Notes: generated by a model from the sequence alone, not told the origin. A stretch of DNA of 64,000 nucleotides from Zygnema cylindricum (GCA_037447655.1 JBBHKE010000956.1:102079-166078), one strand, 5' to 3'. Shown: positions 1-11,372, numbered from the stretch's first letter. Numbers and translations are program-made.

Positions 1-1
1 T

Positions 2-283
2 TTGTTGAGTCCGAGGAAGGACGGTGAAGGTGCAGAGAGAGATGCGGATTTTGTGTCATGGCAAAGCAGTAACAGTTCTGGAAAAGGACAGGGACAGGCT
101 GCCAAAGGGTTCAAAAGTAGGTGGGCAGATTACGACAACGAAGATTCATCTTCTTCTGCGACAAGTTTGCCCATATCTTCAGATACTGCCGGGGGAAATC
201 GGCGTTTCCCTGACATGTCGGCTTTTGGGAATGAGTCACAGCCAGCGCCGTCGGCCAATCCGGTGCCAGGAATTAGTGTATAG
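2..283 (+). CDS. 3' end of an unknown ORF (partial at left edge)
   Basis: An open frame enters from the left edge and ends at a TAG at 281-283, giving about 93 residues. The visible part is polar and Ser/Gly/Asn-rich, with a Trp-Ala-Asp-Tyr-Asp patch near the middle and a Pro-rich C terminus. No domain is recognised. It could be the tail of a host protein or of a decayed transposable element. The real start lies outside the window, and the frame may be open by chance. Confidence 0.3.
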   Translation: MLSPRKDGEGAERDADFVSWQSSNSSGKGQGQAAKGFKSRWADYDNEDSSSSATSLPISSDTAGGNRRFPDMSAFGNESQPAPSANPVPGISV

Positions 284-1156
284 GTAACGAGAGAATTCGC
301 GGAGGAGAATGTCGAAAAGTGCTGGTGAGAGCAACAAACCTCGTCTATTCCTGGGGTAGGCATTTTTTTTTTTTGCTTATGATGATTGCCTCGTTTCCAT
401 TTTTTATTTATTCATCTTGGGTTATGTGTGTTCTATGCGTTTTTCAAATACTGATTCTTTGTTCTTGTAATAGTTGGGGTCTTGGTTTTCTGTTTGTGTT
501 TTTTATGCACGGTATGTCTGTCACTGTTTGACAGACATGAAAGAAAAAGTAAATTCGATGTGTTTGCTCTATTCAGAAGTCTTGTATTTAAGGGACTTAA
601 CTGTGATAGACTCTACTGAGACACAAATCACTGTGAAACGATGGATTTACTGTGGAGACAGTATTGTAGATGTATAAACAGAGGAAGATGAGGAAAATGA
701 GTCTGTCATGAAGTAAGCTATGATTTTCAGGTGTTCAATTTTTGTTGTGTGTTGATGGATTGAAAAGAGTGATTTAGATCATGAGCAGTTTAGTTTGATG
801 GGAAATGCCCCCTTGACATTTTGCCCTTTGTCTAAACTCAATAACATTTATTTGGGAGAACTGACAAAAAATAGGGGTTTAGTACTTGATGGGATGAAGA
901 CCGAATTCGACATTCACTTTTACTTTTATTTCTTGTCCGATAGTGAAATTGACAAAATGGATGCTGTGTTTTTGCAGTCTGGCTGGCAGTGGACCGCAGA
1001 CGGACAGTTTTGCAAAGTCCTTTTTCTTTTATCTATTTTGTTCTCTGTTTTAGTTTTTTTTTAAGCATGTGATGTTCAGATAAATAAAGTGATACTAAAT
1101 TGCAAGTGGGTCTTGGTGTGCTGGGACAGGTTTCCTGTGGTCAAGTTTTTTGGAAT
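284..1156. other. Intergenic, AT-rich, no gene seen
   Basis: T-rich sequence with only short frames that show no recognisable protein. A run of Ts occurs at 363-374. No repeat family is evident before the foldback element that begins near 1157. Confidence 0.5.
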
Positions 1157-1372
1157 AGTGTTAACGTTTTTTTCGCCACTTAAGACTTCTTTTCTTCGTG
1201 CTCACTTGTCAAATTGTCAATCCGATTGTTGCTACTGGAAGGCAAGATTCTCACCTTCCTATTGGTGGTCTCCGATTGACAACCCGACAAGTGTGCTCGG
1301 AGAAGAGATGTTTTAAGTGGCGAAAAAAACTCTAACTCTAATAACGATGAGCGGTGTAGTGTTAACACTGTT
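1157..1372. mobile_element. MITE-like foldback element (CACCG family), copy 1
   Basis: Two inverted arms of about 60 bp face each other. The left arm reads TTTTTTTCGCCACTTAAGAC at about 1168. Its complement (GTTTTAAGTGGCGAAAAAAA) is at about 1310, and the match continues through TCACTTGTC and GTCAATC. The right end finishes in TAATAACGATGAGCGGTGTA. Related arms occur near 9063, 48260 and 49150. No coding capacity is seen. The outer 20 bp of the left arm are eroded, so no target duplication can be shown. Confidence 0.65.
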
Positions 1373-1585
1373 TTAGACTTAACTTCACTAAATTACATTT
1401 TGCAACGTGGCCTATTTTGGGCCATGTGCTTAAATATCGTTATTACACAAATTTATGGTTTCGGGTCAAAAAACACCACTTGGAATTCGAGTGGTTAACT
1501 TTAATAGCGATGTGCGGTTTTGTGCATTGATTTTTATGATGAATGTCCATTGAATTGAGGAAATGGAGATGTTTGTCGTTTGCAA

Positions 1586-1588
<3 letters not shown>

Positions 1589-1636
<48 letters not shown>

Positions 1637-1676
1637 CCTCTCTCTCTCTCTCTCACACACACTCTCGCTCTCTCGT
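1589..1676. repeat. (TC)n microsatellite
   Basis: An almost pure TC dinucleotide run, ending in a short CA/CTCG-containing tail. Frames across it encode only Ser-Leu or Arg-Glu repeats and are artefacts. Confidence 0.9.
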
Positions 1677-2218
1677 TTGTGGTTTCTCTGACTCACTTAT
1701 TTTTCTTTTCTTTTCCCCCTTTTTTGTTGTGCATGAATAGTTTGTTGATTTTTTTTGTTTAGTTTTTACACTGTTGAACAGGTTGACATTTCGAAAGATA
1801 GACTTTCGGATGGTAAACTTTTCGGGAATCTTTAAATGATGAAAGAATCTGAAGGTTTCTTGGTGGAAGAGACAAAAAATCGTATACGAGAACAAATGAA
1901 CCTGGAAATGGAAAACTTGAAGTCGGAAAGACGAAGTAAAAAAAAAAAAAGTACGTTTCTAATGTTTCTAAAGACATGGTCATATGGAGACAAACGCTTT
2001 TATGGTTTAATGTTACGGAATCTACAGTACTACTGGATATCAGACAGAATGGTTTTATGTCTTTTGAAACAATAGTAGGATGGGTCTTTTCGGGTTTAAA
2101 TGGGTGGAAATAAGGGTTTAATACATTTGCGAAAGGATTATAAGGATTTTTTTTTTCCGCATTTTGAAAGGCAGTTTTGGAATTTTTGGAATAAGGCGGT
2201 AGTTTAATAGGTGGGAAA
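1677..2218. other. Intergenic, no gene seen
   Basis: AT-rich sequence without recognised coding, RNA or repeat content. The longest frames are under 80 codons and lack any motif. Confidence 0.4.
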
Positions 2219-2342
2219 ACGAGGGGGAGAGAGGGAGAGAAAGAGACAGACGGAAGGAGAGAGGGAGAGGGAGAGAGAGGGAGGGAGAGGGAGGGGGGAG
2301 GGAGAGGGAAAGAGGGAGAGTTAGGAGAGACAGGAGGGGAGA
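2219..2342. repeat. GA-rich (GGGAGA)n tract
   Basis: Purine-only run on the plus strand made of GAGAGGGAGA-type units. It is one of many polypurine/polypyrimidine tracts in the window. Confidence 0.85.
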
Positions 2343-4156
2343 GAATCGTTCACATCGAGGTACAGCAATCAGGAGAAGACAAAGATACTTGTTGTGTGGT
2401 CCTCCACTTGACTTTTGTCTTTTATGGCTTTAGTGGAAAAGTATCGACTCTTCTTTCTGTTTTTTTTAGCTTCATTTGTCACATACTTTTGGAAGAAACG
2501 TTTTGTATGAAAGTTGTTGAGTAGTAGAATATTGTCTTTTAGTGAAAAGGACAACGAGGTATTCTAGTTATGTATGAGCTTTAAAGAGAGTTTATTAACA
2601 GTTCTAAATGGGGTTTATGAGAAAGGTAACAAGAGATGGGATGGTGGGAAAATGTGGATTATTTTATGAACCATTTTTTCTACGTTTTTTCAACGTTTTT
2701 TCAACGTTTTTTCTTCTGAATCGAAACTAGTGAGTCTAAGCTAGTCATGGTATTCTTTCATTTTTTCCTTTTTTTTTCTTTCCGTCTCTTCTTTCCCTTT
2801 TTCTTTTTCCTTTTTTTTCTTTCCTTTTTTTTTTAGTGGTGGATTGTAGTACTTTTTAACCTTTCTGTTTTTGAAGACATATTTTTCGAAAGTCCCTCTT
2901 TTAAGGTTTTTCAAAATTTATTGGTCCTCAATTTATTGTACATTTTGTCCTTTTAAAGTTGGTCGTGATTGGTTAATAACATGAAACCTTAAAGAAGTCA
3001 ATTTATGTAAAAAAAATTGCAAAGTAAGTGAAAGAAGGTGACTTCTCTTTGTGAAGTGATTGTGCTGTAGTTTTTTATAGGGAAAGTTTTGACAAAAAGT
3101 AAAAATCGGATACGCAGTGGTTAATTTAAACTAAATGCTGATTGTTTTGTTGGTTTTTTTTTTTTTTTGGAGAAACAGTACAATGTAGCAACTGGAAAGG
3201 AAAAACTTGTTTCTATCTCTTTTTTCTCACTTCTCTCATTTGTAATTTATCACCACCTTTCAATTATGTTAATGCTCATTTTTTTCTACTGTTTTATTTT
3301 TTTGGTATACAATATCAGAGAACTCCTGCTTGAAGACTTGAAAAAAAAAAGGAAAAAAAAATTGCTCTTAATATCGATTCTACAACCAAGAAATCTCTAA
3401 ATACTGATATGATGTTCCAAAGATATTTTAAACACTATTGGGGTGAACACCGATTTTTATGACGCCAATAAATAAGGGTACAACTTCATGTGGCTAAGAA
3501 CGGGTTTTTTTCTGTCGTTTTCCTTTAGTACTTAGCGCTGTACTGCCTAAGTTGTGACCGTACGAAGTAATCGCAAATTTGTAGAGCACAATTTGCGTCA
3601 TCGTCGAACGTAGGATGTGCGTAAATTTGTCTTGTGTTTTTCCGACCCACTGTCACGTCATTAACTATTATAAACCACATCGGCAATGTGTTTTAAGCAA
3701 AGTAGAACAGTTTACACAAATAAGAAAATATAGTCCCACGTGTGAAAAGTTTTCAGAAGTTTTTGACGACTGAAAAAAGTAAAGGGTTGTTCGTTTTTGT
3801 CCGCATGCACCTTGTACGGCTTTTTTTTGCAGGGGTCTCGATGGTGCAGTGTCATTTCACATAAAGGTGAAAAATCTGCGAATCTATCATGGCGGCCCGC
3901 CAAGTGAGGTTTACGCAAAGGCGTGTCATACAGCCACGGCTGCAAGGCTGTACGTCTACGATGTCACGCAACGACATGCGACATGCCATATCTTTTCAAA
4001 AATTACGATGTGTCTTGCGACGCTTCAAAAAGTTTCGGAAAATACGGTGAGCATGACAGGTTGTACCCTAATTGTTCAAATAGCGCATTTTTTTCATTTT
4101 TTCCGATTTCTACATATTGTACGTGACTTTTGAAAAAAACCCAAAAAAACGCGATG
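2343..4156. other. Intergenic, AT-rich; possible faint transposon remnant near 3.8 kb
   Basis: No gene is seen. Near 2690-2712 the unit TTTTTTCAACG repeats three times. At 3829-3843 a short stretch (TTGCAGGGGTCTCGA) resembles the inner arm of the foldback element at 51.6 kb (CTGCAGGGGTCTCGA). This suggests a decayed relative, but the match is too short to prove it. Confidence 0.35.
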
Positions 4157-4390
4157 TACTTTCTGTCTGGTAAACTGAACGGACAATTAATGAAAACTGT
4201 ACGGTATTTTACGGTAACTGTAGGGTTTTTTACGGGAAATGTACGGAATTTGACGAAAAGATACGTTGCACGTATTAGTACTTTCTCTCCGGTAAACTGA
4301 ACAGAGATTTCACGGATAATGTACGGAATTTTATCGTTCATGTACAGACAATTTCGAAAAGAGACGTTGCAGCGTCACACTATTTGCGCG
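4157..4390. repeat. Tandem repeat of about 122 bp, two units plus a partial third
   Basis: The segment beginning TACTTTCTGTCTGGTAAACT at 4157 recurs at about 4279 as TACTTTCTCTCCGGTAAACT. Both units carry GTACGGAATTT and GAAAAGA(T/G)ACGTTGCA. A degraded third start follows near 4379. Confidence 0.6.
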
Positions 4391-4491
4391 CGGTAAGTTT
4401 AAAATGTGTACAAACATCTTCTTCAAATTTTTGAAAAGAAACCGCCATGAAAACTTGAAAGTGAATCTTAACGCCACGGCTAAATAGGTTA

Positions 4492-4674
4492 ATGGCTAAA
4501 GGGGCTAATGATCTCGTACGGGTCTTCACTAATCTCAGGTTGTTAAAGAAGACTAGGGATGTCAGCTATGAAGAGAATTTGATAGCATGGGAAGAAGAGG
4601 AAGGGGAGGTCAGGGAAGAGGATTCAGATGAAGACGTGATGGACTTCAATGTAGGGGAAGAAGATTTAGAGTAA
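4492..4674 (+). pseudogene. Possible hAT-family transposase C-terminal remnant
   Basis: A 60-codon ATG frame with a stop just upstream. It contains DLVRVFTNLRLLKK followed by a very acidic Glu/Asp tail. The L-V-x-V-x-T-N-L-R-L-L pattern resembles the extreme C-terminal end of DUF659/hAT transposases, where a TNLRLL stretch precedes an acidic end. That family call is from memory of the pattern, not a search. No upstream transposase core is visible, so at most this is a stranded fragment. Confidence 0.3.
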
Positions 4675-5883
4675 AAATAGACGAAGGACATATTTGTATT
4701 TCTTTTTTGGTTTAGTGTAATTTTTTTTTTATATTATTAACATGTTACGTCGTGCAATTCTGAATGATGAAAAATGTCATCTGCATATGGCCTATTGTTT
4801 GTTTTTTTGCAGTCGAAGGCCATGGTTCCCTGTCAGATAGTCTAAAACAGACACACAATATTATTATGACAAAAAGGAATATTTTGGATTTGAACCTCGC
4901 CCTGCAGATTGTCACGACATCATCGAAGAGTGTCGTCCGTAAACAGTTGATGTAAATGCTCCGATACACAGACGGAGTCTGATAATCATTTAAATCATAA
5001 AAATATTTTACCGCTCATCTAACGGGAAGCGTACAAACTGCAGTACATGTTCAATTCAATTTTTTTTACATGTACGGAATTGTACGGACAGAAATTCATT
5101 AACGATTTCTACGATTTTTTCAAATCGACCTCTCCGATTTCTACGTAGTGTACGCGCGTTTGAATCATGCGTAAAATGTGTTTTGAACAACTATGGATTG
5201 TACACGTTGACAGCCGTCACGGGCATTGTCGGCACATACAATTGTCACATAGTTAAGTAACAATTTTGAGTAAACACATAGAGACACTTGAAATCCAGGT
5301 CCGCCGGATCTGCGGTAAAAACAAAGTAAGTTCGCCAAGTTACAAGTACACGGGGCCTACCCTAGTTGTCTAGCCACGTGTCAGATGTGTAAATGTCACA
5401 TGTAGCAACCCTCAAAGCAACTGCCTTTCAAACTGCCTTAAAACAATTATAGTACTTCTTTACATGCATAGACCATGGCCTAATACATAATCAACCCGAG
5501 GCTAATCTATGTAATGGTTTCAGTTGGTTTCGTGAGGTTTAGTAAAAAAAGGGAATTGATGATGACAGTGATTGTTTTGGTTGCGCCCAGTCACTTACGT
5601 CAATTTGTCAAAAATTGTACGTTTGAAGTACACATTGTTACAAATAAAGTACCGTTGAGTACAAATTTGACGGTCAATCGGCTGGACAACTATGACTTTC
5701 AAAATATTGTTTTAACCGCTTAAGATTTTGCCGCGCTTGCGAACATCGACCTTCATAATAAAATTTACAATTCACACAGCCGGCGAACGTTTACGGTAAC
5801 AAAATTGAGACAACCACATGTAAATAAAAGTGTCGAGACAATCACTTTTTGTCTTTTAGTGAGCTCCACGGTGAGAGCACTTA
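4675..5883. other. Intergenic, no gene seen
   Basis: AT-rich, with scattered GTACGG oligomers. No supported coding region or RNA. The TTA flanking the Harbinger-type MITE lies at 5881-5883. Confidence 0.4.
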
Positions 5884-6550
5884 GGGTATGGTTACATCAG
5901 ACGAAAAGTGAGGTTTAATACAGAATTTTGTACTTGCCCGTACCATATCGTACTATTTTTTCGTGAGTTTTTTGAAAACAACATTACAGAAAATAAGATT
6001 ACGATTCTCCAAGTATCCGGGAGAAGACGTCGACCGTCCGATTACATTTTGGTCTTCATCTGCAAAGCAATCGCTCCATACGCCTCTGTATTGGTGAACC
6101 CACCTCGCGGAGGTAGGTTCACCAATACAGAACCAGCCATTTCGCTACACCTGGACGATAGACACGTGCGTCGATGAAAAATGAAAATTTTCACACGCCC
6201 CCAAAGTCACGTGCCTTCGGATAAGGTGACCGTAAAATCTTTGTCGAAAAGAAATGCGGTTTTTTCCTGAAAGTCAGCAGAGTGAAGGAGATTTTTTAGG
6301 TACATTGACGCGGTACACTTGCCAAGTACACGTACGTAATACGCAAGTACGGATTTCCGTACTAAAATGGTCGGTTTCCAAATCTTTAACTATTCTAAAG
6401 ATTTGATCGTCGACTTACGTGGAACCACTCAAATCAGAACACGTATGTAAAAACTTGTTTACAGACGATACGCGATGTAACCGAGGCCTCTGTAATACAG
6501 AATTTCTGCTGTCCGTACTATTACAGAGACCTCCTGATGTAACCATGCCC
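5884..6550. mobile_element. PIF/Harbinger-type MITE, copy 1 (667 bp, TTA target duplication)
   Basis: The left end is GGGTATGGTTACATCAG and the right end is its near-complement CTGATGTAACCATGCCC. TTA sits directly outside both ends (5881-5883 and 6551-6553). A 3-bp TTA/TAA target duplication with termini starting GGG is the hallmark of PIF/Harbinger and Tourist elements. Inner parts align along their length with the copy at 20.9-21.6 kb, for example ATTCATC..GC..CGCTCCA and ACTTACGTGG.ACCACTCAAAT. There is no transposase, so it is non-autonomous. A 47-bp palindrome lies near the middle. Confidence 0.8.
6085..6131. repeat. 47-bp near-perfect palindrome
   Basis: The arm TCTGTATTGGTGAACC is mirrored by GGTTCACCAATACAGA around a centre with few mismatches. 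It lies inside the Harbinger-type MITE. The other copy has only a shorter, diverged hairpin at the same place. Confidence 0.85.
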
Positions 6551-8689
6551 TTAGATACATGATTTTAATTTTTCCTTGACGTTAATTAAGGTACCGAACA
6601 ACATAGCGTAAAGAATGAAAGTACAATAATATCTAAATAGTGTGATACAGTGTTGATACCAGACCGTACATAAATGTACCTTTTCAAGTGAAAAATTTAC
6701 AAAAAATGTATTAAATCAGACGCGCACGCATGGGAACTGCGCTCCAAAAACCGGATTATTCTGACACGTAAATTAGTCTGACATGTACGGATATTAATAC
6801 TTCACGACGGCGTATGATTTCTAATATTTTTTACGGATACATATATTAATGTATATAATCGTACGGCGAATATTCCATTTTTGCTGTTCTCAAATTAGCA
6901 TAATGCCGAAATTAGAATACACCTTTTTAAAAAAAAAAAAAAAAATCATAATTAGCATCAATTACGTTAAATTTTATTCAACACTATTTAAAATTTGACA
7001 TTAATAACGATTCGCGGTGTACTTTTTGGGAATCAAGTAATCAACTCAGAAAGCTTAGCTGGATACGTGTCCGTACGGAATTCTTTTCGGTCGTTCCCAT
7101 AAAATATTACATAATCGTACGAAATCTTTTAGGTCCGCTACAGTACTGTACTTTGTTCCCCGATTGAATAATTTCGTACGCTGTATTAAATCGTTTTCGT
7201 ACGGAAGGGGAGTCGCACGGATATTGATGCATATGGACTGTACGGAAATGGAAAATTCAAAATGTACGGTCGGGGAAAAAATATATCTGGCGGATTCCAT
7301 ATTTTTGAGATTCTAAAATTCTGATTGGATTTCTACGACGATTTGTAGAAAAGGTACGATCGAAAATTTTGAAATTTTGATTATTGGTGTCGGAAAATGG
7401 GGAATAACAGCCGAAAAAGGCGGAAGTGTTTTGTTGTTTTTGCAAATATACTGTTGTCTACAACGGTACTGGATGCTTTAGAGAGTTAAATGCCCTAAAA
7501 TTTGACACCGGTTTATATCCTATTTAATATAAAATGATTGCTAAAACACCCATAAATAGAAGGAGCATGTACGGACGGACGCTGAAAAGTTTTAATAGAG
7601 TTTAACAACTCATAAAACAAAAAATATATATGTGGTCCTTGTTCACTAGGATTGACAACATGCAAGATATAGTGCGTATTTTTCCATTTTTTCTGGTTTG
7701 TTTTTGTTTTTAATTAGGTTTCCAAACGACCGGCCGCGATTTGAAGATGCCGTACACTGACGGCCGTCTCGTTTGTACTTTGTAGTTAAACGAGAGAACC
7801 TGCCAAAGCCGGAAACCTTTGTCGCTTTTCCACGTAAATACTAAATAGTATTAAAAGTAACCGTATCGTTGAGCACTTTAAGCACTCCATATAATTGAAA
7901 CCGGTTTGTACCCATTTCCATGTGAAAAAATATCATAATAGCTACAGTATATGCCTAAAGTACATCCAGCTTACAACTGGAATATTGAATTGTTAGTAAT
8001 GATCAGGTGAAAGTTTTTTCAGAAACGACAAAAGCAAAACATACCCTAAACTTTCCTACGCTAATCAGCTCGATTTCTTTTTTTGTTTTTTTTTACTTTT
8101 TTGTTCTATCCAGGGTTTTTTTTTTTTGGCTTGTCGGCCAATCAGATGTGATAGATCTACCATTCACGTATTTACACGTGTCAATTTTGTCTCTGATTAG
8201 CTATAAAATTTGAGAAAACAAATCTTGAATTGTATATAAGGTACAGTACCTCCACACAAATTCTTCTAGGTTTCATCATAAGCGACAAAATTAAGTGGCT
8301 TCCCCGTGGCTACTCTTTGTCCGACGCGACGATATAATTTGTCGCATACATAATCTAGCGAAGAAAATCGTTGCAAAACTGATTTACGGTTGACATACTA
8401 AATGCGACAAAATTTGTTTTCGTTCATTTAAGTACTTGTTCAATGTCGTCCATACATGGACGAACCAAATTACCTCAATGTCTCTTTCACCTGTAGGGGT
8501 GTAGCAGCTGTCAACATTTACAAGGGATAGAAATTTTCCGCTGTTGTCCAAATTGGTGCGGATTTCGACTTTTTTACGAGAATTTCGTATTCGTCGATTC
8601 CATACTTTTCGCAAATTTCGTGTGTAGAATTTTTTTACGAAACTATACGGCAAAGTTCGAAATGTGCAACTAAAAAAAAATCCTTAAAA
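6551..8689. other. Intergenic, AT-rich; one CACCG-family terminus
   Basis: No gene is seen. A polyA run occurs at 6928-6945. At 6999-7021 the sequence TAATAACGATTCGCGGTGTA matches the terminal motif of the CACCG-type MITEs at 1.2 and 49.7 kb, so a decayed copy may end here. GTACGG and its complement are unusually frequent around 7060-7350. Confidence 0.4.
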
Positions 8690-9062
8690 AATCATAAAAA
8701 GTAAATAAACGATTCATGCATGTACGGAAATGTAAGAGTACCCTAAAAAATCCTAAAAGTACGGAAAATCTAAGCCAGTTGTACTAAAATATACGGGAAT
8801 GTACAGGAATGTACCGTATAAACCCTAAAATCCCCCCTATAATAACCCTAAGAAGTAGAGAAATGTACGAGCACTGTAAGATACTGCTTGAAATGTACAA
8901 GAATGTACGGAAATGTACCCTAAAACCCTAAAATCCCCCCATAAATAACCCTGCAAATAACGAAAATATACGGAAACTGTACGTAAATGTACGAAAATGT
9001 AAGGCATCTGTACTGAAATACAAGCAATGTTCGAAATGTACCCTAAAACCCTAAAATCCCCT
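8690..9062. repeat. Tandem repeat of about 105-120 bp with CCCTAAA-like blocks
   Basis: Three units each contain GTACGGAAATGTA-type sequence followed by ACCCTAAAATCCCCC, at about 8820, 8925 and 9046. The CCCTAAAA blocks resemble the plant-type telomere repeat but are embedded in a longer minisatellite unit. Confidence 0.65.
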
Positions 9063-9190
9063 TAAATAAGCACATCTATTCTTTGTTCACATTTAGAATT
9101 GTTAATCAGATGGTTGCGATTGAAAGATAAGATACTCACCTTTTGATTGGCGCATATCATTAAAAATTTCGGACAAGTGTCCACGGGAAA
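9063..9190. mobile_element. CACCG-family MITE fragment
   Basis: Contains GGTTGCGATTGAAAGATAAG and CGGACAAGTGTCCACGG. These match the central part of the copies at 1.2 kb and 48.3 kb. The ends are eroded. Confidence 0.5.
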
Positions 9191-9665
9191 AAGGCAAAAA
9201 GCGGCGACAAGCAATACACCTTGTAGTTTAGCAAAGGAACAAATTCATTTCTTGGTCTAAACATATTTCGACATACACTATTATGTCTTTGTTTTCTTTA
9301 AAGTGCTACGAGGAATTTCTCCTCTGTGTGTCATCTCATACTCAATTTTAACACGCACATATATATGTATATACTGCAATCAGCTTCCAACACCTTATGG
9401 AAACACGGACTACGAGGTTATTTATGTTGGCGACGTTTTCTTTGGTCAATCCGTACAATGAGACATGACGGACAAGATTTGCAAATTCAACTTCTTGCGA
9501 TGGTGGTTATAAATAAGTGTCGCGAAGACGTAAACATGATGGACTTTTGAGTTTGACTTTTTCATTAAAACAAGTTCACAAGACCGACAAAACAAAATAA
9601 GGTCGGACGTCCATTAGCGATTTCAATAAACGTACGGATACGTTTACTGATTGTCGTGTCTTCCA
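9191..9665. other. Intergenic, no supported gene
   Basis: A 74-codon frame at 9326-9550 has no recognisable motif and unremarkable composition. It is not supported as a gene. Confidence 0.3.
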
Positions 9666-9800
9666 TTACGTTTGTATATATGTATGCATGCACGTGTGTA
9701 CGTGTGTGTACATGTGTGTGTATGTGTGTGTACGTGTATGTGTGTGTGTACGTGTACGTGTGTGTACGGGTGTGTGTACGTGTACGTGTGTGTACGTGTA
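9666..9800. repeat. (TACGTGTGTG)n microsatellite
   Basis: GT-rich repeat with TACGTG interruptions. It sits immediately left of the solo LTR. Frames here encode only Cys/Val or His/Thr repeats. Confidence 0.85.
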
Positions 9801-9801
9801 T

Positions 9802-10011
9802 TGTTGAAATTTATAGATTTCTATAGTATTTTCTAGGTTTAAATATGTTTTTATAAAAGGAAAAGAAAAGGACGGACAGCCTGCCTCCACCTCCGCTCTC
9901 TAGCTCCCATACTTGTTGTAGTCACTGAAGGTAAGAGAGAGAGGTTGATCCATGGCTGCCTTAGTTCAACAGACAGCTATTTTTAGTAGGTTCATTTCTG
10001 CATATCTCACA
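9802..10011 (+). mobile_element. Solo LTR of the copia B family (210 bp)
   Basis: Starts TGTTGAAATTTATAG and ends CTCACA. It aligns throughout with the 210-bp LTR at 30270-30479, sharing AGTATTTTCTAGGT, GACAGCCTGCCTCCACC, ACTTGTTGTAGTCACTGAAGG and TTTTTAGTAGGTT. A TATAAAA-like box lies near 9853. No internal copia sequence follows, so it is a solo LTR or a truncated copy. No convincing 5-bp target duplication is seen. Confidence 0.75.
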
Positions 10012-10174
10012 GATCTGTGAGCGGAATTCATTGAAATTTTGTGTGTGTGTTCCTTTGTATGTTATCTACACTGTGGTAAATTTCCACGACCATTGGGGTG
10101 TTTTCTGAAAGTTATAGTCTGTCAAAGTTTCTGTTTAGCCATCGGTATTTGTGGAAGCTTCCTCTTTTGATTTG

Positions 10175-10630
10175 TTATACGATGACTACTGCTGCATCTT
10201 CTTCATCTTCAGTGCCAGCAGTTGTCTCAGAACAACATAAACAACCAGGAAAAGTCCTAGCAGAGTCGCGTAAAGCTTGAAGGTGAGCTAAAGCAAAAAG
10301 GGGGGCCCCCAAAGGATCACCTTGACGGGTGCCAGTCGCAGACTCCAATGTGGCAACCTCACCAAAGGGACCGCCAAGAGGAAAGACGAGGGAGCTCGGG
10401 CGAGAATGAAATGCACGAAAAAAAGGGAAAATGTGGCTGATGGGAGATGGAGCATGCCTCAATTCTCGAAAGATAGCATTACGGTTGACAGTGTTAAAGG
10501 CGTTTGCAACATCTACCTGGAGGACTACCCAATCCGGATGGAGATCCAAAACAACCCGAAGACCATGAACAACCGCCTCACAACCCCTTTTTGTAGCAAC
10601 TCCGAACTGGTGCGGTGGATAATAGTTCAA
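10175..10630 (-). pseudogene. Non-LTR (LINE-type) reverse transcriptase fragment
   Basis: The minus-strand frame gives PHQFGVATKRGCEAVVHGLR, then VLQVDVANAFNTVNRN, then GTRQGDPLGAPLFALAH. These correspond to the early RT motifs of non-LTR retrotransposons: Q-x-G-V...G, the F/Q-x-D-V-x-x-A-F motif with its first catalytic Asp, and the R-Q-G-D-P motif. The YADD catalytic box, endonuclease and C-terminal parts are absent. The frame decays after about residue 115 into a Ser/Glu/Asp tail unlike RT. It is a truncated, non-functional remnant just downstream of the solo LTR. Confidence 0.75.
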
Positions 10631-10639
10631 AAGTAGGCG

Positions 10640-11243
10640 TTTTTATGGTAGGCCTTTGGTCGACGTCTTTATCGTAAGTTGTGTTATGGGCTTTTCATGT
10701 GATCTTCCTAGATCGCTACTTTGATCAGCGACTGTCCGATCGTCCGAATCTGACGGTGTAAATAAAAGTTTTTGGTCCGAATGTTTTAATTGGTCCGAAT
10801 AGGTCCAAATACAATATGGGTCTTAAGGTCATATTGTATGTTTTGCATACAACAGGCATATTGTATGGGCCTACTTTCACCTACTTTTGAACTTTGCGGT
10901 GGATCCTTTGCCATAACTGTCGCCGTCGCCTATTCGTCCACCTGTACGAAAATGTATTGTTCGTACAACCGTCAATATGCTGAATAAATTTTGCCACGTG
11001 TCCAAATCCTGTTCGCTTTCACGAAGCGACCACCGAATAAATCCGTACCAAATCATCTAGACCATCGCCGAGCGAATCGTTTCCGTCCAGCTAAAAACAA
11101 ATACACCGTACATGTGTTCCCCCCCAATTTCCGTACCTTTCTATCAGTACGGCTACATTAGAATTGGTGTGCACGAAACTAAGTCTTCAAAAACAATATA
11201 TCAGTGACGTCTCCATCTCCCCTTCTACCGTTCCAATAACAGC
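10640..11243. other. Intergenic, no gene seen
   Basis: No supported coding or RNA feature. Short frames lack motifs. Confidence 0.4.
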
Positions 11244-11372
11244 AAGGGGAGGGGGAGGGGGAAGGGAGGGGGAAAGGAGGGGGGGGGGAGGGGGAGGGGG
11301 AGGGGGAGGGGAGGGGGAGGGCAGGGGTAGGGAGAGAGGGAAAGAGAAAGTGAGGAAGGAGAGGAAGGAGAT
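11244..11372. repeat. G-rich (GGGGGA)n tract
   Basis: A run of GGGGGAGGGGGAGG units on the plus strand with many G4-capable blocks, followed by GA-rich sequence. It is a candidate quadruplex former. Confidence 0.85.

Noticed and set aside
9666-9890. Thr/His-rich minus-strand ORF
   Set aside because: Translated from the GT/TACGTG microsatellite.
10322-10636. 104-codon plus ORF overlapping the LINE fragment
   Set aside because: Shadow frame of the minus-strand reverse transcriptase, which has clear motifs.
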